A DNA stretch of 64,000 bases. Source: Actinomadura rudentiformis (GTDB lineage: Bacteria; Actinomycetota; Actinomycetes; Streptosporangiales; Streptosporangiaceae). The position numbers and the translations under genes are program-made. The stretch is from contig NZ_WBMT01000006.1 in the NCBI RefSeq assembly GCF_008923185.1, positions 1 through 64,000 of the forward strand, given 5' to 3'. The notes beneath the pieces were generated by a model. The model made no database searches and had not been told where the DNA came from. It worked only from the letters and a program-made list of their open reading frames with translations. Positions 1 through 7,412 of this stretch are shown here, in pieces; positions within the stretch are counted from its first letter, which is position 1, and every line of letters starts with the position of its first letter.

Positions 1-449
1 GGAGCCACTGCCACGAAACGGCCACAACCAGCGCCTCGCCTCACGTAGGTCCCGGCAATGACGCCATGGTACGGGCCGTACACGATCCGACACCGGGAGG
101 ACAGGCGGGCGGGGAAGGGGCGCCGGCACGCCTGCCCAGGTCCCGTAGAAGCCGCGGTCGGCAAATGTCAGGCTGCCGCCGACCGCGCCGCAGCCCCAGC
201 CGCCCGCAAAAAGTGAAGGCGTGGAGTGGGCCCTGCCCAGTTGCCTGAACCTGACCATGCGCCATCCAAACCATGCAGCCCAGGCTGTGCCCGGCGACTT
301 GGGGCTGCGCTGTGGTTGACCTACGGGGCCGCTTGCCGGTGGTGGCGCGCCGATGGTCCCCTCGGCAGACCTCCGGGTAGTTACTTACTGTCGTTTCCGG
401 CTACTTAGAGTCGGGAACTTTCAGGGTGACCCCGACCTGAGGAGCACAG
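1..449. other. Leader region, no confident gene
   Basis: Open frames occur on both strands here, but none has a convincing ribosome site, family resemblance or codon pattern, and they overlap one another. I see no RNA gene. The last 100 bases are less GC-rich and probably carry the promoter of the small secreted protein that starts at 450. A gene cut by the left window edge cannot be excluded. Confidence 0.4.
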
Positions 450-800
450 GTGCCCCCGCTTCGTGCCGTCATCGCTGCGGCCGCCGTCGCCCTGGCAGTC
501 ACCGCGACATCACCCCCCGTCCACGCCGCAGCCCCTTCCGACACCCCCATTCCCACATACATCTGCGATCGGACCGTCGCCGGTGTCAAGCACAAGGGCT
601 GGGGATGGCTGAACTGTGGCGCCTCCCGAGGCGCCCCGGTCAGCGGCGAGGTATATGGCACCTTCCTGATCTTGTCGCGCAAGGAGTCCGATCCCGCGCT
701 CGCGTGCCAGCAAAAACAGCGTGACAACTACCCGTCCGGGCGCGCGCAGTTGCCCGACCAAATCATCGGTTTCTTCTGCGCCCCCGTTTCCTCGGGATGA
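450..800 (+). CDS. Small secreted four-cysteine protein
   Basis: A 116-residue protein of unknown function. The GTG start is supported by GAGGAG at 439-444. Residues 1-26 form a classical Sec signal peptide with an Ala/Val-rich core ending in a VHAAA-type cleavage site. The mature part of about 90 residues has four cysteines (contexts YICDR, LNCGA, LACQQ, FFCAP), enough for two disulfides, and no membrane segment after the signal. It lies about 75 bases upstream of the Cys-repeat protein of the DUF692 locus in the same direction, so it could be part of that locus, but no sequence link proves this. I do not recognise a family. Confidence 0.6.
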   Translation: MPPLRAVIAAAAVALAVTATSPPVHAAAPSDTPIPTYICDRTVAGVKHKGWGWLNCGASRGAPVSGEVYGTFLILSRKESDPALACQQKQRDNYPSGRAQLPDQIIGFFCAPVSSG

Positions 801-876
801 CCCGACTACCACTCGGCGGCACGGCGAACAGGCCCGTGCCTCATCGCGTCCTGAAGGCATGACGAAAGGCTGGATG

Positions 877-1443
877 ATGAGCATCCCTCCCAAGGGACAC
901 GACCCACGGCTGTTCGTCGAGGACACCGATTCGTTCATCGAGGGCGGCAAGCAGGGCAAGAAAGAACAGAAGAAGGAACAGGAGAGAACGCCCCGGCCCC
1001 ACACCACCACGCCGGGACAGGACCCCAAAGCCCATGAACTGCATGTGTGCATGGGATTGAACTCCTGCAAGGGGCAGGGCCGCGACGGTTCCGGCTGGAT
1101 GGCCGGCACGGGCCAGTGCGCCACGGTCTTCCACGAGTGCCACGGCGCGAACGAATGCCGCGGCCAAGGCGGCTGCGGCTACACCGGGCACGATGCCGAG
1201 CAGGCCCTCCCCGGCGCCCAGCACTGCCGCTACTCCGGCAGCTGCGCCAGTCCGGTCAATATCAGCCGGGTCCACGCCGCCGGTCCGTTCCGCGGAACGA
1301 GCGTGTGGAAGCGGGCGCGCAAGGTCTTCGAGCAGCGCATGTACGAGGCGGGCGTCCCGTTCGGCCCGTCGCCGGGCGAGGGATACCCCGATGACGAGGT
1401 GCCCTCCTATGAGACCGGCCGCGTCAGCAAGCCGAAGAAATGA
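877..1443 (+). CDS. Cys-repeat protein, likely substrate of the DUF692 enzyme
   Basis: Seen: 188 residues. Residues 1-52 are charged and low-complexity. The central region has eight cysteines at 58, 64, 81, 88, 94, 100, 117 and 123, in repeated contexts [11 protein letters not shown] and [14 protein letters not shown]. The tail (about 141-188) is basic then acidic, with [16 protein letters not shown] 877 is preferred because GAAAGG (864-869) lies 7 bases upstream; ATG 859 or 874 are alternatives. The stop overlaps the ATG of the DUF692 gene (ATGA). Known: DUF692 multinuclear iron oxidases act on Cys of adjacent precursor peptides (methanobactin, bufferins), and bufferins carry similar Cys/Gly/Asn repeats. 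Inferred: this is the modified substrate, possibly metal-binding. It has no clear signal peptide, unlike classical bufferins. Confidence 0.75.
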   Translation: MSIPPKGHDPRLFVEDTDSFIEGGKQGKKEQKKEQERTPRPHTTTPGQDPKAHELHVCMGLNSCKGQGRDGSGWMAGTGQCATVFHECHGANECRGQGGCGYTGHDAEQALPGAQHCRYSGSCASPVNISRVHAAGPFRGTSVWKRARKVFEQRMYEAGVPFGPSPGEGYPDDEVPSYETGRVSKPKK

Positions 1444-2516
1444 CGGCCGTTCACTCGTCCGCGGCGCGCGCCGCGCCATCGAACGCAGGCGATCCAGCGG
1501 TCCATCAGGCGTCGGAGCGCCTCGGCCTTGGGGTGGGGCTACGGGCGTCGCACCTGCCGTACGTGGTGTCGGCGTGGCCGCGGGTGGACTGGTTCGAGAT
1601 CATCTCCGAGAACTTCATGGACTCCGGCGGCTACCCCCGCCACGCCCTCGACCAGATCGCCGAGCGGTACCCGCTGGTGATGCACGGGGTGTCGCTGTCG
1701 ATCGGCAGCACCGACCCGCTGGACATCGGCTACCTGCGCCGGCTGCGGCGCCTGGCCGCCGCCACTGGGGCCCGGTGGGTGTCAGACCATGTGTGCTGGA
1801 CAGGGGTCGCCGGCGTGAACACCCACCAGTTGCTACCGATCCCGTTCACCGAACAGTCCCTGCGGCATCTGGCCCGCCGGATCCGTACGGTGCAGGACGT
1901 CCTGGAACGCCCGCTGGTGCTGGAAAACCCCAGCACCTACGCCGCCTTCGCCCACTCGACGATGACCGAGTGGGAGTTTCTGGCGCGCCTGTGTGAGGAG
2001 TCCGGATGCCGGCTGCTGCTGGACGTCAACAACGTCTTCGTCTCCGCGGCCAACCACGGTTTCGACGCCGAGGAGTACATCCGGGCTTTGCCACACGATC
2101 GGATCGCGCAAATCCACCTGGCGGGCCACGCCGACCGCGGCACCCATCTGCTCGATACCCACGACCGCCCCGTCGCCGAACCGGTGTGGCAGCTCTACCG
2201 GCTCGCCACGGCGCTGAGCGGGCCCGTCCCGACGCTGCTGGAATGGGACGACCGCCTTCCGCCCTTCCCGCAACTGCTCGCCGAGTTGCACAAGGCCAAC
2301 CGGTACATAGGCAAGCCCCCTCCGCACCCGGGCGAGCGCGATCTGGGCATGGGTGAGACCAGCCCGGGCGTGTGCGAGGCCGACCCGTGCGTGGGCGAGG
2401 TCGACCCGTGCGCGTGCGGGCCCGACCTGTGTACGGGCGAGCCTGGCCTGGGCGTGCGCGACCTCGCTGTCGCTCCGATTCCATTCGCGCGCAAGGGGCC
2501 GGTGCGCGGTGACTAG
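1440..2516 (+). CDS. DUF692 multinuclear non-heme iron oxidase (MNIO)
   Basis: 358 residues. The body (about 28-290) is a DUF692/BufB/MbnB-type TIM barrel. Likely metal ligands are visible: H82 in [10 protein letters not shown]116/H117 in VSDHVCW, E162 in LENP, D195/N197/H206 in [17 protein letters not shown]226/H230 in IHLAGH and E268 in LLEWDD. Family members use two or three irons and oxygen to convert precursor cysteines into oxazolone/thioamide, thiooxazole or related groups. The start overlaps the stop of the Cys-repeat protein by 4 bases, and the stop overlaps the GTG of the DUF2063 gene by 8 bases, so translation is probably coupled. After about residue 297 it carries an unusual heptad-repeat tail with five cysteines. 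Confidence 0.92.
   Translation: MTAVHSSAARAAPSNAGDPAVHQASERLGLGVGLRASHLPYVVSAWPRVDWFEIISENFMDSGGYPRHALDQIAERYPLVMHGVSLSIGSTDPLDIGYLRRLRRLAAATGARWVSDHVCWTGVAGVNTHQLLPIPFTEQSLRHLARRIRTVQDVLERPLVLENPSTYAAFAHSTMTEWEFLARLCEESGCRLLLDVNNVFVSAANHGFDAEEYIRALPHDRIAQIHLAGHADRGTHLLDTHDRPVAEPVWQLYRLATALSGPVPTLLEWDDRLPPFPQLLAELHKANRYIGKPPPHPGERDLGMGETSPGVCEADPCVGEVDPCACGPDLCTGEPGLGVRDLAVAPIPFARKGPVRGD
2331..2456 (+). repeat. Six 21-base units encoding Cys-bearing heptads
   Basis: Inside the MNIO gene, six consecutive 21-base units encode residues 298-339: [42 protein letters not shown]. The consensus is (G/C)-E-x-D-(P/L)-(C/G)-x. Five cysteines sit in the middle three units. The repeat is in frame and uses the same high-GC codons as the gene, so it has been maintained or recently expanded as protein. 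Confidence 0.9.
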
Positions 2517-3405
2517 AGCATCCCTCGCCGTCTCCGTTCCCGCGCTTGAAGCAGCCCAGCACTGGCTGCAGAACGCCGTCGCCATCACCGCCTTCGCTGA
2601 GCCTGCCGAAATCCCTCCGGCAGCCGGAGCCGCCGGGATGCTGGCGGGCTCGGCGCGGTTGACCGCCGAGCAGTGTCTGGACATCTACCGGATCGACTAT
2701 CAGGCGCGTCTGCTGGAGACGATGCGGCACCAGCATCCGTCGCTGCGCGTTTTGCTCGGCGACGAACTGTTCGATGACTTCGCCGCCGACTATCTGCGGT
2801 CCCACCCTCCCCGCTCGTACACCCTGGCGCGGCTGGACGAGGACTTGGCCGATCATCTGTCCGCCCAGCGGCCCGACCGGGACGCGCCGCCCGCACAGCG
2901 CGAGGCATGGATCGACGTGATGATCGACCTGGTCCGCTACGAACACGCCTTCGCGCAGGTCGCGGACGGCCCTGGCCTGGAAGGCCTACCAGACCGGCCC
3001 CCGCCGGCGCTTGCCCAGCACCACATCGACACTGGTAAGGCAAGGGTGACACCGGCGCCCTGCCTACGCCTGCTGAATGTCTGCGCGCCAGTGCACAGCT
3101 ACCACACCGACGTCGGCCAAGGACGGCGACCGGCACCGCCCGTTCCCGACCCGGCGCACCTGGTGCTGTTCCGGCATGACTACCGCGTCCTCACCACCGC
3201 GATCACGCCCGGTGCGTTCGCTTTGCTGGACGCGCTCACGCAAGGAGCGGCCCTGGCAGACGCGGCCGAGGCCGCCTGCGTCGCCCTTGCCGAGGCTCGC
3301 CACCACCTGCGCCACTGGGCCGCCCAACGGTGGGTGCGCGTGTCCCACCTCACCGACCAGCACACCCTCCGTCCGGCCTGCACCCGTCAGGAGACCTCCC
3401 CGTGA
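2509..3405 (+). CDS. DUF2063-type partner protein of the MNIO
   Basis: 298 residues. GTG 2509 follows AAGGGG and overlaps the MNIO stop. Residues 45-115 match the pattern of the DUF2063/BufC N-terminal domain: [19 protein letters not shown], then [21 protein letters not shown] and [11 protein letters not shown]. The C-terminal half (about 200-290) has a beta-rich piece and an Ala-rich helical end. In known DUF692 systems (MbnC, BufC, TglI-like) such partners bind the precursor and activate the oxidase. Its position directly after the MNIO, and its GTGA overlap with the next gene, fit that role. Cys residues are present ([15 protein letters not shown]) but no enzyme motif. Partner identity is firm from context, the exact family less so. 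Confidence 0.8.
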   Translation: MTRASLAVSVPALEAAQHWLQNAVAITAFAEPAEIPPAAGAAGMLAGSARLTAEQCLDIYRIDYQARLLETMRHQHPSLRVLLGDELFDDFAADYLRSHPPRSYTLARLDEDLADHLSAQRPDRDAPPAQREAWIDVMIDLVRYEHAFAQVADGPGLEGLPDRPPPALAQHHIDTGKARVTPAPCLRLLNVCAPVHSYHTDVGQGRRPAPPVPDPAHLVLFRHDYRVLTTAITPGAFALLDALTQGAALADAAEAACVALAEARHHLRHWAAQRWVRVSHLTDQHTLRPACTRQETSP

Positions 3406-4679
3406 GCAACGGCCCCTCTGCCTCCACCGACTCTGCCGCCGGCACTGCCCCCACCAGCGGATCCATGGCGACGATCCTGGACGCCTTCCCGGTCAATGCC
3501 GCCAAAGGCATCACCACCAAAGAGGACCTGCGCAACCACCTGATCCAGGCTGCGGCCGTGGAGACCCAGACGATTCCCATGTACCTGTACGCCCTGTATT
3601 CCATCGCAGGACAGGGCCACTCCCGGTGGGCGGCGGGCACCGGTGCCCACCGCCTGATCCGCAGCATCGTCGTCGAGGAAATGCTGCACCTGTGCCTGGT
3701 TCGCAACATCCTGGTGGCCCTGGGCTTCGGTGACCAGGTGCGGTTCTACGATGAGGACTTCGTGCCCGACTTCCCCGAATACATGCTGCACCGCCATCCA
3801 GCGCTGCTGCTCCGGCTGAGCAGATGCGACAGGAGACTCATCAGGGACGTCTTCATGGAATTCGAGCGCCCTGATGCGCCACCGGCCGAGGGCACCCCTC
3901 CCAAGGGGCAGTACGCCACCATCGGGCAGTTCTACAAATCGATCGGAACCGGGCTGAAACGGCTGGATGCCGCAGAACCCCAAAGCCTGTGGGCCGGGAA
4001 CAAGCCCGAACTCCAGTACGTCGCCGCCTACTGGAACAATGACGGCGGCGGGGAACCCATGCTGGTCAAGGACCTGTCAACCGCCCAGCAGGCGCTGAAG
4101 ATGATCGTCGACCAAGGGGAAGGAGTTGACCCCGCCAAGCCCTCGGTACCGGTCGATGTCCTCTATCCCGTACCGGGCATCGATGAACTGCCCCACTTCC
4201 ACAAGTTCCAGCGCATCGCCGAAGGGATCGAACCGATCGGTCCCACCTGGAAGGTCCCCACCGATCCCAAGTCCTTCCAATTCGGGGACGACGCCGCCGC
4301 CAGCAGCATCAGCAATCTGTTCAACGCGGCGTACTGCTACGTGCTGCACCTGATCGACGTGCTCTACCAGACCCCGTCCACCGATGTCGTCCCCGGAAAG
4401 AAGAGTCCCCGCTACGGGCACGAGCGGCTGTTCATGTCGGCCATGCAGGGCGTGCTGGCCAACACCGCCGAGATCATGGTGGCCACTCCCGCCAGAGCTG
4501 GCGAGATGGCCAAACGGAAACTGCAGATGGCCCCGACCTTCGAGTACTACTCCCACCTTCCCGCGTCGGGCAAGAAACAGCACCTGATCGAGCTGTGCGA
4601 CAAGGCCGTCGACCATTTCCCGCAACTGGGCGGCGACAACAGCGTCCGGTGGCTGCTGGGCAAGATGCCCGACGTGTGA
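3402..4679 (+). CDS. Ferritin-like (VioB/iminophenyl-pyruvate dimer synthase type) protein
   Basis: 425 residues, GTG 3402 preceded by CAGGAG and overlapping the previous stop (GTGA). Residues 45-110 hold the ferritin-like helices: E54 in [16 protein letters not shown] and E92/E93 plus H96 in [11 protein letters not shown], the E...EExxH pattern of a di-iron or haem-oxidase-like four-helix fold. This N-terminal domain is the one found in VioB/RebD-like iminophenyl-pyruvate dimer synthases and in many stand-alone actinobacterial proteins. The C-terminal half is all-helical with no motif I can name. The C-terminal VioB catalytic architecture (about 1000 residues) is absent, so it is not VioB. 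As the last gene of the coupled set, it could be a second oxidase acting on the Cys-repeat product, or an iron or redox partner. Confidence 0.75.
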   Translation: MSNGPSASTDSAAGTAPTSGSMATILDAFPVNAAKGITTKEDLRNHLIQAAAVETQTIPMYLYALYSIAGQGHSRWAAGTGAHRLIRSIVVEEMLHLCLVRNILVALGFGDQVRFYDEDFVPDFPEYMLHRHPALLLRLSRCDRRLIRDVFMEFERPDAPPAEGTPPKGQYATIGQFYKSIGTGLKRLDAAEPQSLWAGNKPELQYVAAYWNNDGGGEPMLVKDLSTAQQALKMIVDQGEGVDPAKPSVPVDVLYPVPGIDELPHFHKFQRIAEGIEPIGPTWKVPTDPKSFQFGDDAAASSISNLFNAAYCYVLHLIDVLYQTPSTDVVPGKKSPRYGHERLFMSAMQGVLANTAEIMVATPARAGEMAKRKLQMAPTFEYYSHLPASGKKQHLIELCDKAVDHFPQLGGDNSVRWLLGKMPDV

Positions 4680-4824
4680 TAAGCCCCCCGACACCGACCG
4701 GCGGGCGGACCGCGACGGCGGCACGATACGGCGGGGAGTGTCAAGGTGTCCGCGTCGGCTCGGCCCAAGGGCGAACGCCTGTACGACTCACCCAGAGGGA
4801 GTCCCGATATCCGACGCCGGTGTG

Positions 4825-5088
4825 ATGAAGCGATTCGGTCGTGTCATGCGGCAGATCGAGATCAACGGGCGCGCATATCCGATCACTCTTAAGAGCTGCG
4901 CCCGGCTGGTCGAGTCGGTCAACGACACTCTCGAGGGCCAGTTCGGCCTGGAGGAACACGGCGGTCGGTCCGTCGAGGGCGTCGCCATTCGGGTGGCCCA
5001 GCGTGTCCTGGCGATGGCGGCCGGGATCTGGCACAGCAGCAAGATCGGTGCACCGGTTACCCGGTCGCCTACGATCACTGATCGCAGC
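4825..5088 (+). pseudogene. Remnant of a transposase C-terminus
   Basis: A reading frame holds the tail of an actinobacterial IS transposase: LVESVNDTLEGQFGLEEHGG, then VAIRVAQRVLAMAAGIWH and a degraded GAPVTRS segment. In intact relatives of this type (IS982/IS4-like, recalled) the tail ends in RSLIAYDH; here it has mutated to RSPTITDRS and runs on into unrelated sequence. Nothing upstream (4680-4825) encodes the DDE catalytic part, and no terminal inverted repeats are evident. It marks an old insertion next to the MNIO locus. Confidence 0.6.
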
Positions 5089-5102
5089 GACCAACTGTCC
5101 AC

Positions 5103-5489
5103 TCACCGGTTTGGCATGCCTGCGTGCGGGCTGTTGACCACCAAGGACAGTGATCCTTCGGCGAGGTAGAAGTGCCCGGGGAAGTAGTCGATGTGGAGGT
5201 GGCCGCCGCCTTCGGCGGTGGCCATGGCTTGCAGGTTCTCCGCGAGCACAGTCCTGCTGGCGCAGTCACCGCTGATCACAAGGATCTGCTGCTCGGCGTC
5301 CCGGTGGATGAGGACCCCGGGGCCGGAAGTCTTCTTGACCTCGACGCCGGCCAAGGCGTTGCTGCCCGGCGAAGATGTGGAGCTGAGCCGCCCCTCGCCC
5401 TGGGCCACCGCGCTTGCCAAGCGCGTTAGCTCTTCCGCCGATGCGGAGAGATCCACTTCGCCGTACCTGGGGTCAGAGACCAGCCTCAC
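5103..5489 (-). CDS. Small protein, possibly Imm32-like immunity protein
   Basis: 128 residues. GTG 5489 is chosen because GAAGGAG lies 8 bases upstream; an upstream ATG (5547-5549) has no such site. The protein begins VRLVSDPRYGEVDLSASAEE and ends with GGGHLHIDYFPGHFYLAEGS and a hydrophobic strand. This arrangement (YGEVELSG start, GHLH-EYYPGH end) resembles actinobacterial Imm32-type immunity proteins of polymorphic-toxin systems; the match is from memory and tentative. No toxin gene lies beside it, and it stands between a transposase remnant and a frameshifted gene, so it may be an orphan left by a decayed locus. It is cytosolic, with no signal or membrane segment. Confidence 0.55.
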   Translation of the reverse strand: MRLVSDPRYGEVDLSASAEELTRLASAVAQGEGRLSSTSSPGSNALAGVEVKKTSGPGVLIHRDAEQQILVISGDCASRTVLAENLQAMATAEGGGHLHIDYFPGHFYLAEGSLSLVVNSPHAGMPNR

Positions 5490-5739
5490 GGGCGTCACTC
5501 CTTCAAAGTTCGGACCCTCATGATGCCCGCCTGCCAGATCGTCGGTCATCCGTCCGGGTCAGCGAAGACGGCCAGATGCAGCGGAGCAGATCGGAGCTAC
5601 CCGTCTAGGGGAAGCCGTCAGCCAGTTCCTCGGCGGGTTGCCTCACGCGTCGGTCGAAGGTGCCGGGCGCTTCGGGGAGGGGCGCTCAGTTCACCGCTGA
5701 TGAAATTGGCGCGAATCAAGTCCTGCGCTGCCCAGCGCA

Positions 5740-6050
5740 TTAGTGATCAACCTCCAGCGGGAGGTCCGGCTCGGCGTCACCGACGACATGCGCATCGCCC
5801 ACGAGGAGGTCTTGGGCAGCGTCGCCGAGCGCGTTCAAGTCGTCTGGATCGGCGTGGGAGACGGCAGCAGCCCAAAAGCCGGATGGCAGGATCTGGTCGG
5901 CGTGGTAGCTGCGGCCTGCTCCAGCAGCTCGGGGCCGCCAGTCAGGTATTGGGTGACCTGACCGTCATGGGCGCGGTCGACCGCCAGTGCCGGGCGCGCA
6001 TCAGATCGGCGATTTGTCGGAAAGCAGCCAGATCGGCGCCGGTTCGAAGG
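5740..6050 (-). pseudogene. Frameshifted remnant of an unidentified gene
   Basis: Reading the minus strand, gene-like segments continue each other but in different frames: ADLAAFRQIADLMRARHW, then QVTQYLTGGPELLEQA, then ADQILPSGFWAAAVSHADPD, LNALGDAAQDLLVGDAHVV and a terminal EPDLPLEVDH before the stop at 5740-5742. At least two frameshifts separate them. The last segment has a normal acidic/aliphatic composition, so this was probably a real protein of about 100 or more residues. I do not recognise its family. The stretch 5490-5740 shows nothing I can support. Confidence 0.45.
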
Positions 6051-6098
6051 TTGGGCGTGTTGGTGTTGGTTGGGTTGTGGTGTTGGCGGCTGTGGGGG

Positions 6099-6752
6099 TT
6101 ACCAGCCGCGTTGCCACCAGTCGGGGATGCTGGGGCGTTCTCTGCCTAGGGTCGAGTCGTTGCCGTGGCCGGGATAGAACCAGGTGTTGTCGGGGAGGCG
6201 GTCGAAGACTCGTTCGGTGACGTCGGTCATCAGTTGCTTGAAGCGGGTCGGGTCGCCCCAGGTGTTGCCTACACCTCCTGGGAAGAGGCTGTCGCCGGTG
6301 AACAGGTGGGGGCGGTCGGCTTCGGTGTAGAGGAGGGCTATCGAGCCGGGGGTGTGGCCGCGTAGGTGGATGACCTCGAAGGTGGCTTGGCCTACTTGGA
6401 GGGTGTCGCCGTTCTCGACGGGTTCGGCCACGGGTTCGGGGAGGGGCTCGGCGTCGAAGGGGTGGGCTACGACGGGGGCGCCGGTGGCCTGGACGACGTC
6501 GCTCAGGGCCATCCAGTGGTCCTGGTGGCGGTGGGTGGTGACGACGCGGCTGAGGGGGCCGTCGCCGATCAGTTGGAGGAGGCGGGCCGGCTCGTTGGCG
6601 GCGTCGACGAGCAGCTGGTCGCCGGTCGCGGTGCAGCGGAGCAGGTAGGCGTTGTTGTCGTACGGGCCGACGGCGACCTTGGTGATCGAGAGACCGGGCA
6701 GCTCCCGGACGTCGGGTTTGCCGCCGACCTCGACGTGACCGGTGTAGCTCAT
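6099..6752 (-). CDS. MBL-fold (glyoxalase II-like) metallo-hydrolase
   Basis: 217 residues, the usual size for a stand-alone beta-lactamase-fold hydrolase. Zinc motifs are visible: THRHQDHW (HxHxDH, with Q for the usual x), RGHTPGS, TGDSLFPGG and a final YPGHG. These are the ligand loops of the glyoxalase II/hydroxyacylglutathione-hydrolase-like branch. An Asn-rich start (VGPYDNNAYLL) is also typical. It is probably cytosolic and hydrolyses a thioester or related substrate. In a mycothiol-using organism the thiol would not be glutathione. The substrate is unknown. The ATG follows GGAGGACAC. It is transcribed away from the membrane protein gene at 6918, leaving a 165-base divergent promoter region. 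Confidence 0.88.
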   Translation of the reverse strand: MSYTGHVEVGGKPDVRELPGLSITKVAVGPYDNNAYLLRCTATGDQLLVDAANEPARLLQLIGDGPLSRVVTTHRHQDHWMALSDVVQATGAPVVAHPFDAEPLPEPVAEPVENGDTLQVGQATFEVIHLRGHTPGSIALLYTEADRPHLFTGDSLFPGGVGNTWGDPTRFKQLMTDVTERVFDRLPDNTWFYPGHGNDSTLGRERPSIPDWWQRGW

Positions 6753-6917
6753 GTGTCCTCCTCGGTGGGGCGCGCGGTTCCATCCTCTCTCATGCGGGGT
6801 GCGTGGGCGGGAATTGAGTCACCAGACTCAGCGCAAGCGTGCCGTACCGGATGGTTCTCGACGGATTCTTGGCGGACGATCGTTCGTGGAAGGTCAGGTC
6901 GAGAGGACGGTGACGCG

Positions 6918-7412
6918 GTGGTGACGAGGACTTCCCCGGTCGGCCCTCCGCGCGGGGACGACGCTCCAGAGGAACTGCTCCGGCAGGCCTGCGCGCTGGT
7001 ACGGCTGTGCGGTCAGGACGGGCTCATCGCGGCGGTGCTGCTGGGGGTCGTCGGCGTGGGGGTGATCGCTCAGCTTGCCGCGGTTCGGCCCGGGGTCGTT
7101 CAGCTGGCGTTGCTCGGGGTGCTCGGTGTCGCGTATGCGGGGTCGGCGGGCTTTGTCGTCCGGTCGCGGATGACGCTGGTGGCGGCGCTCAGCAGTGCCC
7201 GTGGGAACACGGGGTCGCCGCTCGATCCGGCCGTGCCGTGGAGGCCGTTCGCGCTGGACACCGCACTCGACGAGCGGGTGCGGGATGGAGAGCTGCGCCG
7301 GTTGCTGGCGGCGGCGCACCGCTGCTCGGAGCTGTCCTGGAGGGCGGTGGTGTGGGGGATGGTGACGGCCGTGTCGTTCGTCATCTGGACGATGGCGATG
7401 GTGGCGCTGTGA
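6918..7412 (+). CDS. Small membrane protein preceding the Crp-STAND gene
   Basis: 164 residues, GTG 6918 (GTG 6921 possible) with GAGAGG about 12 bases upstream. Two adjacent hydrophobic segments (IAAVLLGVVGVGVIAQLAAV and VVQLALLGVLGVAYAGSAGF) form a hairpin, and a third (AVVWGMVTAVSFVIWTMAMV) closes the protein. The loop between is soluble with an LDERVRDGELRRLL helix. I do not recognise a family. Its stop overlaps the GTG of the Crp/NB-ARC/TPR gene (GTGA), so the two are almost certainly co-translated. A membrane partner, anchor or input module for that large regulator is a reasonable inference. Confidence 0.7.
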   Translation: MVTRTSPVGPPRGDDAPEELLRQACALVRLCGQDGLIAAVLLGVVGVGVIAQLAAVRPGVVQLALLGVLGVAYAGSAGFVVRSRMTLVAALSSARGNTGSPLDPAVPWRPFALDTALDERVRDGELRRLLAAAHRCSELSWRAVVWGMVTAVSFVIWTMAMVAL

